Source: [Actinomadura] parvosata subsp. kistnae (GTDB lineage Bacteria > Actinomycetota > Actinomycetes > Streptosporangiales > Streptosporangiaceae). From it: a stretch of DNA of 64,000 nucleotides. Below are positions 37,496-45,009 of this stretch, piece by piece. How positions within the stretch are numbered: the first letter of the stretch is position 1; each line of letters opens with the position of its first letter. A program made the translations under genes and the position numbers. The notes below the pieces were generated by a model. That model was not told the origin of the DNA. It saw nothing but the letters and a program-made list of their open reading frames with translations, and made no database searches. The stretch lies in NCBI RefSeq assembly GCF_900323885.1, contig NZ_OOHJ01000008.1:124001-188000 (forward strand), read 5' to 3'.

Positions 37496-38638
37496 GTGGA
37501 CAGACGCATCGACGCCCTCGACGTGCTGCGCGGCGTGGCCATCCTCGGCACGCTCGGCACGAACATCTGGATCTTCACCGACCCGGCCGGCCCGCTCGGC
37601 ATCCTGAGCTTCGGCGGGGAGCCGGGGGTGGTGGAGACGTTCCTGCGGTTCCTGTCGAACGGCAAGTTCCTCGGCCTGCTCACGCTGCTGTTCGGGGTGG
37701 GGCTGGAGCTGCAGTACCGCAGCGCGGCGCGCAAGGGCGTGCGGTGGCCGGGCCGCTACCTGTGGCGGGCGGCGCTGCTGCTGGCGGAGGGTGCGGTGCA
37801 CTTCGTCCTGATCTTCGAGTTCGACGTGCTGATGGGGTACGCGCTCACCTCGATGATCGTCGCATACCTGATCGGCCGCAGCCGGCGCGCCGTGACGACC
37901 TGGATGGTCGCGGCGGGCACCCTGCACGTGGCCATGGTGGGCCTGCTCACCCTGGCCCTGCTGACGGCGTCGCCGGGCGGCGGAACGGGGTCGCCGGGCG
38001 GCGGGACGGCGGCGGTCGCGTACCCCGGCGGCTGGCCGGACCAGGTGCGGCTCCGGCTGGACAACCTGGTGCTGTTCCGCGCGGAGCTGGTCTTCATCGT
38101 GCCGCTGGGCATCGTGCTGTTCCTGCTCGGCGCCCGCCTGATGCGGGCCGGGCTCTTCGAGGAGCGGGGCGCGCGGCTGCGCGGCCGGCTGATGGCCGCC
38201 GGGCTCGGCGCCGGCGTGCCGCTGAACCTGATCACGTCCTTCGCCGGCCCCGCCTGGTTCATGGTGGACCGCTATCTCGTGGCGCCGCTGGTCGCGCTGG
38301 GCCTGCTGGCGCTGATCACCTCGATCGTGCTCGGCCTGCGGGGCGAGCCCGGCGTGCTGCGGCGGGGGCTCACCGCCGTCGGGCGCACGGCGCTGTCCTG
38401 CTACGTGTTCCAGAACGTCGCCGCGAGCGTGCTCTGCTACGGCTGGGGCCTCGGGCTGGCCGGCCGGCTCGACGGGCTGCGGCCCTGGTGGGTGCCGGTG
38501 GCCTGGGGCGGGATCTGCCTGCTGTTCATGGTGCTGGCGTCGCTGTGGCTGCGCCGGTTCGAGCGCGGGCCGCTCGAACTCGCCTGGCAGTGGGCGTACC
38601 AGGCGCCGTTCAGAACCCGAGCCCCCGCCCGAAGGTAG
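37496..38638 (+). CDS. DUF418 family membrane protein
   Basis: A 380-residue protein with about 8-10 membrane segments. The opening RRIDALDVLRGVAILGTLGT is the acyltransferase-3/DUF418 type first helix. The C-terminal half carries the DUF418 block LTAVGRTALSCYVFQNVAAS followed by a long helical end. A repeated SPGGGTG stretch lies in one loop. Function is unknown; relatives may act on surface polymers. The GTG at 37496 is chosen by homology of the first helix; another in-frame GTG is at 37487. Confidence 0.8.
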   Translation: MDRRIDALDVLRGVAILGTLGTNIWIFTDPAGPLGILSFGGEPGVVETFLRFLSNGKFLGLLTLLFGVGLELQYRSAARKGVRWPGRYLWRAALLLAEGAVHFVLIFEFDVLMGYALTSMIVAYLIGRSRRAVTTWMVAAGTLHVAMVGLLTLALLTASPGGGTGSPGGGTAAVAYPGGWPDQVRLRLDNLVLFRAELVFIVPLGIVLFLLGARLMRAGLFEERGARLRGRLMAAGLGAGVPLNLITSFAGPAWFMVDRYLVAPLVALGLLALITSIVLGLRGEPGVLRRGLTAVGRTALSCYVFQNVAASVLCYGWGLGLAGRLDGLRPWWVPVAWGGICLLFMVLASLWLRRFERGPLELAWQWAYQAPFRTRAPARR

Positions 38639-38740
38639 GCCCCGGGTCCGCGGCGGTCACGCGAACGTGTTTCAATGCACCGACATGGAACTCGATGGGA
38701 CCGGACCGGACGGCGGGGCCGCCGCGCAGGAGCGCGCGCG

Positions 38741-39208
38741 GTGACCGGCCGCGCGCTCGACTGGCTGCTGGCGATCGCGGGCGGCGTGCTGCTCACGCTG
38801 ATGACCCAGACCAACGCCGTGCTCGCCCGCCACACCGACGCGCTGTACGCCTCCTGGGCCGCGCACGCCATCGGCGCCGTGGTCGCGCTGCTCCTCGTGC
38901 TGGCGCTCGGCCGGCGCAGACCGCCGCCGCAGACAGGGACCGACAGCCCGAACAGGACGCCGCGCTGGTACTACCTGGGCGGCATCCCCGGCGCGCTCGT
39001 CGTCGTCCTGTCGGCCGTGGCCGTCAACAGCGAGCTGGCCCTGGCCGGGACCATCGCGCTGATGCTCACCGGCCAGGTGGTGTTCGGCACCGCCGCCGAC
39101 CGGCTGGGCCTGCTGCACACCCCCAGGCGCCGCGTCACGGCCATGGACCTGGCGGTCGCCGGGTGCGTGCTCGCGGGCAGCGTGCTCATCGTGCTCGGCG
39201 GAGCGTGA
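38741..39208 (+). CDS. DMT-superfamily half transporter, DUF606/YdcZ type (subunit 1)
   Basis: A 155-residue protein of four to five helices. DWLLAIAGGVLLTLMTQTNA opens the first helix, and YYLGGIPGALVVVLSAVAVN carries the GG-PGA motif of the YdcZ family. A GTG at 38741 with AGGAG eight bases upstream sets the start. It is followed after three bases by a second protein of the same family, so the two probably form an antiparallel heterodimeric exporter as in small paired DMT systems. Substrate unknown. Confidence 0.85.
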   Translation: MTGRALDWLLAIAGGVLLTLMTQTNAVLARHTDALYASWAAHAIGAVVALLLVLALGRRRPPPQTGTDSPNRTPRWYYLGGIPGALVVVLSAVAVNSELALAGTIALMLTGQVVFGTAADRLGLLHTPRRRVTAMDLAVAGCVLAGSVLIVLGGA

Positions 39209-39211
39209 CCC

Positions 39212-39706
39212 GTGCTCTTCTTCATCGTGCTGGCGCTGCTCAACGGCGTGCTCATCGGCGCCAGCCGCACCATCAACGGCCAGCTCAGCACCCGGGCGGG
39301 CGCGTTCAGGGCCTCGGTGTGGAACCACGTGGTGGGTTTCGTCTTCCTGAGCGCGGTGCTGCTCGTCCTGCGTACGTGGCCGGACCTCACGGACGTGCCG
39401 GTGGCGGCGTACGCGGGCGGGGTGTTCGGGGCGTTGTTCGTGGCCGTGAACAGTCACGTGTTCCCGAGGCTGGGCGCGATGAGCGCGTCCGTGCTGGTGA
39501 TCAGCGGGCAGGTGCTGTCGGCCGTGGTGATCGACTGCGTCCAGCAGGGGAGGCTGCCCTCGCTCGTCCGGCTCGCCGGGGTGGCGCTCGTCCTGCTGGG
39601 GCTCGGCCTGCCGCTCCTGAAGGCCCGCCGCCGGCGCGGGGAGGCCGAGGGCCGGCTCAGCGACGACCCGCCGCAGAGCCCCGGCGGCGCAGCGCCGCAG
39701 CGGTGA
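39212..39706 (+). CDS. DMT-superfamily half transporter, DUF606/YdcZ type (subunit 2)
   Basis: 164 residues, the partner of the preceding gene. It reads NGVLIGASRTINGQLSTRAG and AAYAGGVFGALFVAVNSHVF, matching the same family with opposite charge placement. It starts at GTG 39212, three bases after the previous stop, with GGAG upstream. The last 50 bases overlap the 3' end of the convergent gene at 39657, so the hydrophilic C-terminal tail (KARRRRGEAEGRL) is encoded opposite another coding sequence. Confidence 0.85.
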   Translation: MLFFIVLALLNGVLIGASRTINGQLSTRAGAFRASVWNHVVGFVFLSAVLLVLRTWPDLTDVPVAAYAGGVFGALFVAVNSHVFPRLGAMSASVLVISGQVLSAVVIDCVQQGRLPSLVRLAGVALVLLGLGLPLLKARRRRGEAEGRLSDDPPQSPGGAAPQR

Positions 39707-40328
39707 GCGCGCCCACCAGGAGCACGACGCCCGCCCCTCCGGCGACCCACCCCCAGACGTCACCAGCGCCCGCGTCGCCGTCCGCCCGCAGCGGCCCCTC
39801 AACGGTGCCGGTCTCCGCGGCCGCCGCCGGCGGCTGAGGCGTGCCGAGCGCCTGGACGAACTCGGCGTCCACGGGCCCGGCCAGGCTCTCGTGCCCGGCC
39901 TTGCGCTCGTCGCCGGGCCGCAGCGGCCCTGTCCCCCGGTCGACCGGCACGTTCCCCGAGCACATGCCGGACGACAGCTCGACCCCTTCGACGGCGGGCC
40001 CGGTGGAGCTGACGGCCGCGAACACGAGGTAACGCCCGCCCCGCTGGAACGGGTACCCGCAGGAGGCGCTGTCGGCGTTGCTCGTGAGCGTGATCCTGGC
40101 GGCCGGCGTCCCCTTGTAGACCTGGTCGGCCTGGAACGTGTAGACGCGGGGCCGCCCCGGCCTGTCCTCCTCGCGTACGTTCGTCACGGTGCCGGTGAAG
40201 ACGGCGTCCGCCTCCCGCACGGCGAGCGCGGGCGTCAGGTCCGCGCAGCTGCAGGCGTGGGCGGCTGTGGGCAGCCCGACGAGGAGCGCGGCGGCGAGGG
40301 CGAGGAGGGCGAGCATGCGTGACACCAT
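39657..40328 (-). CDS. Secreted, membrane-anchored NTR/TIMP-like domain protein
   Basis: 223 residues. A signal peptide (MLALLALAAALLVGLPTAAH) is cut before ACSCADLTPALAVREADAVF, the CxC start typical of netrin/TIMP-like (NTR) domains. The core continues through FTGTVTNV, YTFQADQVYKGTPAARITLT and two further Cys. A Pro/Ala-rich stalk leads to a C-terminal helix (WVAGGAGVVLLVGALTAAAL) and RRR, anchoring it outside the membrane. In animals TIMPs inhibit metalloproteases; bacterial roles are not established. The start could be 40328 or the ATG at 40316. Confidence 0.75.
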   Translation of the reverse strand: MVSRMLALLALAAALLVGLPTAAHACSCADLTPALAVREADAVFTGTVTNVREEDRPGRPRVYTFQADQVYKGTPAARITLTSNADSASCGYPFQRGGRYLVFAAVSSTGPAVEGVELSSGMCSGNVPVDRGTGPLRPGDERKAGHESLAGPVDAEFVQALGTPQPPAAAAETGTVEGPLRADGDAGAGDVWGWVAGGAGVVLLVGALTAAALRRRGSAAGRR

Positions 40329-40445
40329 GCCCTCATCACGTACGGCGGGTGGTGATCCGTTCAGTCCCGTCCCGGCTTCCTCGTTCGCCTGGCGGACCAT
40401 CCACGTTCACAATCCCGCCCAAACCACCCCATAAATTGCCATTTC

Positions 40446-41477
40446 ATGACTTTTAATGCCGTTTCCCGACGTTCCTTGCTCACCGGCGCCCTCGCGGGAG
40501 CCGGCCTCGCCGTGCTGGGCGGTACCTCCGCCCGGGCCATGACCAGGCCCGCGCCGCGCGTCCTGATCGCCACGAACGAGCCGTGGGGCACCTACCACGC
40601 GGCCCCGTTGCTGCCCGAGGCGCGCCGGCTGGGATGGGACCTGGCGCAGCTCGTGCCCGACCGCTCGGGGATCAAGCCCGGCGACCCGGTGCCGGTCGTG
40701 CTGCCCGGCGAGGTGAGCGAGGCCGACCTGCTCGTGGTGACCGGCGCGGGCGACTGGCCGGCCGACTGTGCGGCGCGGCTGCGCCGGGTGCCGCTGGTGG
40801 CCAGCTCGCTGGCGTACCAGCTGCCGGTGGAGGCGCCGAGGGCCAAGGAGTTCAGGGGGCGGCTGCGGGCCGTCACGGCGTCGTCGCCGGCGGAGGCCGC
40901 GGTGTTCGACGACTACCTCGGCACCCGGCGTCCCATCGAGGTGGTGGGCACGCCGCAGACCGACGACCTGCCCCGGCACGCGCCCGAGGCGGGCACCGTC
41001 CTGGTGCTGACCAGCGTCACCAGGTCGAGCGAGAGCGGCGGCTCGGCGCCGGGCACCGAGCTGCTGCTCGCCGCGGCCGAGCGGCTCGCGGCGGCGGGCA
41101 GGCACATCCTGGTGGGCCTGCACCCGCGCGAGGACCGCTCACTCTGGGAGCGGTACGAGATCAGCACCGTCCCCTCGGTCCAGGCGTCGGCCCGCGCCGA
41201 GGTCGCGATCGGCATCCCCGGGACGGTGTTCCCCGTCGTCGCCGCCGTCGGCGTGCCGCTGGTGGGCTGCACGGACCCGGCCCTGCGGATCCCGGACTAC
41301 CTGCTGAGCGTCTGCTCCAGCACGATCACCTCGGCGGACGACGCGGTCACCGCCATTGGGACGGCCCGGCCGGTCTCGCGCAAGGTCCTGTACGAGGCGG
41401 TCGGCCCGGTGGGCGGCTCGGCCAGGCGCCTGTTCAAGGTGTGGCGGAAGGCGGGCCTGCGCGCCCACGCGGCCTGA
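40446..41477 (+). CDS. Tat-exported protein of unknown function
   Basis: 343 residues with a twin-arginine signal, SRRSLLTGALAGAGLAVLGG, ending near ARA. The mature part alternates short strands and helices (VLIATNEPWGTYHAAPLLPE; TVLVLTSVTRSS; HILVGLHPRED; VAIGIPGTVFPVVAAVGVPL). This is a Rossmann-like layout similar to the donor half of GT-B or CDP-glycerol transferase proteins, but I see no conserved catalytic motif. Tat export suggests it folds, possibly with a cofactor, before secretion. Family unrecognised. Confidence 0.75.
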   Translation: MTFNAVSRRSLLTGALAGAGLAVLGGTSARAMTRPAPRVLIATNEPWGTYHAAPLLPEARRLGWDLAQLVPDRSGIKPGDPVPVVLPGEVSEADLLVVTGAGDWPADCAARLRRVPLVASSLAYQLPVEAPRAKEFRGRLRAVTASSPAEAAVFDDYLGTRRPIEVVGTPQTDDLPRHAPEAGTVLVLTSVTRSSESGGSAPGTELLLAAAERLAAAGRHILVGLHPREDRSLWERYEISTVPSVQASARAEVAIGIPGTVFPVVAAVGVPLVGCTDPALRIPDYLLSVCSSTITSADDAVTAIGTARPVSRKVLYEAVGPVGGSARRLFKVWRKAGLRAHAA

Positions 41478-41516
41478 GCGAGGGGCCCTCACGTCTTTGA
41501 CGCGGGGCGGCAGGTG

Positions 41517-41545
41517 TTGACGTGGCGTCCGCGAACGCTTACGGT
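41517..41545 (+). promoter_or_regulatory. Promoter of the xylanase gene
   Basis: TTGACG (41517-41522) and TACGGT (41540-41545) are separated by 17 bp. Transcription would start near 41552, about 88 bp before the GTG, just upstream of the palindromic boxes. Confidence 0.5.
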
Positions 41546-41576
41546 TCCGGCAATCGGTGAAACTATCGACACAATT

Positions 41577-41589
41577 CCGAAACTTTCGG
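41577..41589. promoter_or_regulatory. Xylanase operator palindrome
   Basis: CCGAAACTTTCGG is a perfect 13-bp palindrome around one base, placed between promoter and start codon. A related, weaker box TGAAACTATCGA lies at 41558-41569. CGAAA-N-TTTCG elements are known upstream of Streptomyces xylanase genes, where they mediate substrate control. Confidence 0.65.
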
Positions 41590-41639
41590 AGTCCGTGTCG
41601 TCGCCCCCCAGCCACCCCCACCGCGCCGGAGGTCATTCG

Positions 41640-42686
41640 GTGAAGCCATTGATCATCGCCCTCGCACTCGTCCTCGCCGCCCCGCTCCCCGCCGCCGCTT
41701 CCGCCCACCCGCGCCCGCCGCGCGACCTGCGCCAGCTCGCCCAGCAGAACGGCATCAACATCGGCTCCGCGGTGGACGTCGCCGTGCTGCGCGACGAGGC
41801 CGACTACCGCAAGGTGCTCAACCGCGAGTTCAACCAGGTCACCGCCGAGAACGCGATGAAGTGGGAGTCGGTGGAGCCGCAGCGCGGCGTGTACACCTGG
41901 GACGACGCCGACGCCCTCGTCGAGAGCGCGCGCCGCAACCACCAGCAGGTCCGCGGCCACACCCTCGTCTGGCACAACCAGCTCCCCGCCTGGCTCACCA
42001 CAGGGGTCGAGGACGGCTCCATCGACGCCACCGAGCTGCGCGCCATCCTGCGCGACCACATCACCACCGAGGTGCGCCGCTACAAGGGCAAGATCCGGGC
42101 CTGGGACGTGGTCAACGAGGTCGTGGAGGAAGACGGCACGATGCGCCAGAGCATCTGGCTCAAGCACCTCGGCCCCGGCTACATCGCCGACGCCTTCCGC
42201 TGGGCGCACCGCGCCGACCCGCACGCCAAGCTCTTCATCAACGACTACAACCTCGAATGGAACGCCCCCAAGATCGAGACCACGCTGTCGATCGTCAAGG
42301 ACCTCCAGGCGCAGGGCGTGCCCATCCACGGCATCGGCTTCCAGGGCCACCTCGGCATCCAGTACGACTACCCGGCCGACTGGGCGAACGTCATGCGCCG
42401 CTTCGCCGACCTCGGCCTGGAGGTCGCGATCACCGAGCTGGACGTGCGGATGGTGCTGCCGGTGACGCCGGAGAAGCTGGCCACCCAGGCCACGTACTAC
42501 AGCCGGGCCCTGACCGACTGCCTCAGCGTCAAGGCGTGCCGCGAGATGACCGTCTGGGGCTTCACCGACCGGCACTCGTGGGTGCCCGGCTGGTTCGAGG
42601 GGGAGGGCGCGGCGTGCCTGCTCGACGAGAACCTGGCGCCCAAGCCCGCCTACCAGGCGCTGCTGACGGTCAAGCGCCCCCGATGA
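41640..42686 (+). CDS. Secreted endo-1,4-beta-xylanase, glycoside hydrolase family 10
   Basis: 348 residues. A signal peptide (PLIIALALVLAAPLPAAASA) is followed directly by a single GH10 barrel with no carbohydrate-binding module. Key parts are TAENAMKWESVEPQRGVYTW, HTLVWHNQLPAW, the acid/base Glu in WDVVNEVV (about residue 160) and the nucleophile Glu in AITELDVRM (about residue 264), plus WGFTDRHSW. It hydrolyses internal xylan bonds outside the cell. The GTG at 41640 has GGAGG at the ideal distance. Regulation by the upstream palindromes is likely. Confidence 0.95.
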   Translation: MKPLIIALALVLAAPLPAAASAHPRPPRDLRQLAQQNGINIGSAVDVAVLRDEADYRKVLNREFNQVTAENAMKWESVEPQRGVYTWDDADALVESARRNHQQVRGHTLVWHNQLPAWLTTGVEDGSIDATELRAILRDHITTEVRRYKGKIRAWDVVNEVVEEDGTMRQSIWLKHLGPGYIADAFRWAHRADPHAKLFINDYNLEWNAPKIETTLSIVKDLQAQGVPIHGIGFQGHLGIQYDYPADWANVMRRFADLGLEVAITELDVRMVLPVTPEKLATQATYYSRALTDCLSVKACREMTVWGFTDRHSWVPGWFEGEGAACLLDENLAPKPAYQALLTVKRPR

Positions 42687-42708
42687 CCCGGCCTTCAAGC
42701 TGGGGAAA

Positions 42709-42788
42709 GCAGGCTGGCGCGGCGTTGATGCTCGGGAAGGCAGGCTGACGCGGCGTTGATGCTCGGGAAGGCAGGCTGACGCGGCGTT
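42709..42788. repeat. 31-bp tandem repeat, 2.6 copies
   Basis: Copies run 42709-42739, 42740-42770 and a partial 42771-42788, with one mismatch between the full copies. They begin 22 bp after the xylanase stop. No coding potential is apparent. Confidence 0.85.
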
Positions 42789-42795
42789 CCCGAAA

Positions 42796-42827
42796 GGCCG
42801 GGCGCCTTCCGCCGACGGCGCCCGGCC
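42796..42827. terminator. GC-rich hairpin after the xylanase gene
   Basis: An 11-bp perfect stem, GGCCGGGCGCC with GGCGCCCGGCC, around a 10-base loop. There is no T-tract, as is common for actinomycete terminators. It should stop transcription from the xylanase side and perhaps from the opposite strand. Confidence 0.6.
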
Positions 42828-42830
42828 GCC

Positions 42831-42873
42831 GCCCAGGTCCTCACGATCCACACACCCGCGTGAGGACCTGGGC
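42831..42873. repeat. Perfect 15-bp inverted repeat
   Basis: GCCCAGGTCCTCACG (42831-42845) and CGTGAGGACCTGGGC (42859-42873) are exact reverse complements around 13 bases. It lies four bases from the preceding hairpin. It may be a second terminator or a protein-binding or mobile-element end; it has no flanking target duplication that I can see. Confidence 0.75.
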
Positions 42874-42880
42874 CCATCGT

Positions 42881-43009
42881 CCGCTGCTCAGTCAGGCCCG
42901 GACGGCACCCGGCCGCTGCTCAGTCAGGCCGGACGGCACCCGGCCGCTGCTCAGTCAGGCCGGACGGCGCCCGGTCGCTGCTCAGTCAGGCCCGGACGGC
43001 GCCCGGTCG
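42881..43009. repeat. 31-32 bp tandem repeat, four copies, entering the 42982 gene
   Basis: Copies begin at 42881, 42913, 42944 and 42975, each with CGCTGCTCAGTCAGGC and a GGACGGCRCCCGG half. The last copy encodes the C-terminal residues and stop of the minus-strand gene ending at 42982. The other copies therefore repeat that gene's end, each with in-line stop codons. Confidence 0.85.
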
Positions 43010-43536
43010 AGGCGCTGGAAGAGGCCGTACACGAAACGGGCGCGATGCGTGCGCCCGCCGTGGGGGAAGTCGATCGTCCAGTGGTGCGGCGCGGGCCCGT
43101 CGATCTGCACGGCGCCGGGAAAGCTCGCCGCGACGTCGGCCACCACGCAGGCCCAGGGCACCAGGCCGGCGAAGCCCAGCGTGACGGGGCCGGAGGGCCG
43201 GACGAACCACTGGTTCCACAGCTCGCCGCCGGGGCCGACCAGCGCCTCGTACTCCAGGCCCGGCCAGGACGGCAGCGGCCAGCGCAGGACGTCACAGGTG
43301 AGGCTTCCGGCGGGCCTGAGCCCTCGGAACGGCGGCGGCCCAAGCGCCATCCGCAGCGCGGCGGCCCCCTTGGGCGCCCTCGGGGCGTGCGACAGCCGCG
43401 TCCAGTGGGCGTGGGCCTCGCGCAGCTCGGCACGCGAGGCGCCGGCGCGGCCGAGCGCCTCCTCCACCTTCTGCGCGTTGACGTCGCGCATGCGGCGCAT
43501 CAGCGCCAGCTCGAACTCGCGTACCCCGAAAGCCAC
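42982..43536 (-). CDS. Uncharacterised 184-aa protein
   Basis: A soluble protein with a helical N-terminus (FGVREFELALMRRMRDVNAQ KV-type segment, residues 3-25) and a more strand-like C-terminal half rich in Trp and Pro (GELWNQWFVRPSGPVTLGFA; GPAPHHWTIDFPHGG). I recognise no family or catalytic motif. The C-terminal end RLDRAPSGPD lies in the last unit of the 31-bp tandem repeat, so its stop region is locally quadruplicated downstream. Downstream of Rrf2 on the same strand with a 20-bp gap, so possibly in that operon. Confidence 0.65.
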   Translation of the reverse strand: MAFGVREFELALMRRMRDVNAQKVEEALGRAGASRAELREAHAHWTRLSHAPRAPKGAAALRMALGPPPFRGLRPAGSLTCDVLRWPLPSWPGLEYEALVGPGGELWNQWFVRPSGPVTLGFAGLVPWACVVADVAASFPGAVQIDGPAPHHWTIDFPHGGRTHRARFVYGLFQRLDRAPSGPD

Positions 43537-43556
43537 CGCCCCAGCTTGCCACCCGC

Positions 43557-44009
43557 CTACGACATTCCGCGGCCGGCATCACTCGGGACGTCCTGCCCAT
43601 TCCCGGAGGAGCGGTCGCGGTCCTGGTGGCGGTCTCGGGAGGCGATGACGTCCGCCAGGGTGATCTCGCTGAGCAGCGCGTCCTCCTGGCTGCGCAGCCG
43701 GTCCCAGATCTCGGCGAGCGGGGCGGCGGCCGGGGAGAACGGGCGCAGGGCCTGCTCGGCCCCTTCCGTGACGCGGATGACGTCGGCGAGCGCGATCTCC
43801 CCGGGCGGCCGGGCCAGCCAGTACCCGCCGTCGGGGCCGCGCTGACTGCGGATGAGGCCGGCCCGGCGCAGCTGGAGCAGGATGTTGTCGCAGAAGCGAC
43901 GGGGGATGTCCTGCGTGACGGCGATCTTCTCAGCGTGCACCGGGCTGTCGGCGACGGCCAGGGCGAGCATAGCGCCCAGGGCGTATTGCGTACGGGCGGA
44001 GATTCTCAT
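43557..44009 (-). CDS. Rrf2 family transcriptional regulator without Fe-S cysteines
   Basis: 150 residues. The winged helix spans residues about 3-65 (RISARTQYALGAMLALAVAD; DNILLQLRRAGLIRSQRGPD GG-type wing), then ALADVIRVTEGAEQALRP. Rrf2 proteins such as IscR or NsrR bind Fe-S clusters by three Cys in the middle; here only one Cys (RFCDN) is present, at another place. It therefore resembles CymR-like, cluster-free members that sense sulfur metabolites. It lies nine bases after the TauE gene, whose promoter carries a good dyad. Confidence 0.88.
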   Translation of the reverse strand: MRISARTQYALGAMLALAVADSPVHAEKIAVTQDIPRRFCDNILLQLRRAGLIRSQRGPDGGYWLARPPGEIALADVIRVTEGAEQALRPFSPAAAPLAEIWDRLRSQEDALLSEITLADVIASRDRHQDRDRSSGNGQDVPSDAGRGMS

Positions 44010-44017
44010 GGGCCGGC

Positions 44018-44959
44018 TCAGGCGGAGGCCGTCTCCTCCTCCGTCGGCGTACGCCGGCTCAGCTCGCTCTCCACCGCCTCGACCGACTCGTTGGCCTTGT
44101 CGCGGCGGTACTCGCGCACCGAGTAGGCGATCGCGGCGGCCCAGATGACGGCGATGACGATGTACGCCACCGTCTGGACCCCGCCGGAGGCGTCGATCCA
44201 GTCGCTGCGCAGCAGCGTGCGCACGTTCGTCAGGACGATCACGCCGCCGACGGCCGAGCCGAGGATGCGCGGCGGGATGTGCCGGACGAGCCAGGCGGCG
44301 ATCGGGGCGGCGATCACACCGCCGAGCAGCAGGACGGCGACCCAGGCGAAGTTGATGTTCTCGGAGCCGATGCCGACGAAGAAGCCGACGCTGGCGGCGA
44401 TGGCGACGAGGAACTCGCTGGCGTCGATCGAGCCGATCACCTTGCGCGGGGCCAGCCGGCCGCTGGCCAGGATGGCGGGCGTGCCCACCGGGCCCCAGCC
44501 GCCACCGCCGGTGGCGTCCACGAACCCGGCCAGCAGCCCCAGCGGCGCCAGGAACCGCCGGCGCAGCGGCTTGCCCAGGTTCCCGCGCGGCAGGCCGAAC
44601 GCGGTGAAGCGGATCAGGATGTAGACGCCGAGGGCGAGCAGGATGAGCGACATGACCGGGGCGGCGACCTCGGTGGACAGGCTCGACAGGAACGTCGCCC
44701 CCGCGAACGCGCCGACCGCGCCCGGCAGGCCGATCTTCGCGACGACCTTCCAGTCGACGTTCCCGAAACGCCAGTGGGAGATGCCCGAGGCGAGCGTGGT
44801 GCCGATCTCGGCGAGATGGACGGTGGCGGACGCAGCCGCCGCGTTGGTGCCGATGGCCAGCAGCAGCGTGGTCGACGTGACGCCATAGGCCATGCCGAGG
44901 CTGCCGTCCACCAGCTGGGCTGCGAGACCGACCAGCCCGAGCAGGATGAGAGCTCGCAC
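44018..44959 (-). CDS. TSUP family (TauE/SafE) sulfite or sulfonate exporter
   Basis: A 313-residue membrane protein with eight or so helices in two repeats. The first reads LLGLVGLAAQLVDGSLGMAY, and the second GLLAGFVDATGGGGWGPVGT with the TSUP motif GGGGWGPV. It should move sulfite, sulfoacetate or related anions across the membrane. The start at GTG 44959 follows GGGGAG. Longer upstream open frames run through the repeat region and are not real. Pairing with a CymR-like Rrf2 gene and a dyad supports a sulfur-metabolism role. Confidence 0.9.
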   Translation of the reverse strand: MRALILLGLVGLAAQLVDGSLGMAYGVTSTTLLLAIGTNAAAASATVHLAEIGTTLASGISHWRFGNVDWKVVAKIGLPGAVGAFAGATFLSSLSTEVAAPVMSLILLALGVYILIRFTAFGLPRGNLGKPLRRRFLAPLGLLAGFVDATGGGGWGPVGTPAILASGRLAPRKVIGSIDASEFLVAIAASVGFFVGIGSENINFAWVAVLLLGGVIAAPIAAWLVRHIPPRILGSAVGGVIVLTNVRTLLRSDWIDASGGVQTVAYIVIAVIWAAAIAYSVREYRRDKANESVEAVESELSRRTPTEEETASA

Positions 44960-44977
44960 GATCTCCCCTTCCCTATC

Positions 44978-45000
44978 ATTCCTACTATTCAAGTAGGAAT
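44978..45000. promoter_or_regulatory. Rrf2-type operator upstream of the TauE gene
   Basis: The perfect arms ATTCCTACT and AGTAGGAAT are 5 bases apart and 19 bp upstream of the TauE start. The TAGGAAT half-site resembles CymR boxes. The downstream Rrf2 gene is the likely binder. Confidence 0.6.
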
Positions 45001-45009
45001 AATCATCAA

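Noticed and set aside
42881..43009. Possible CRISPR array (31-32 bp period)
   Set aside because: Units are contiguous with no unique spacers and overlap a coding end; this is a simple tandem repeat. The same holds for 49792-49943.
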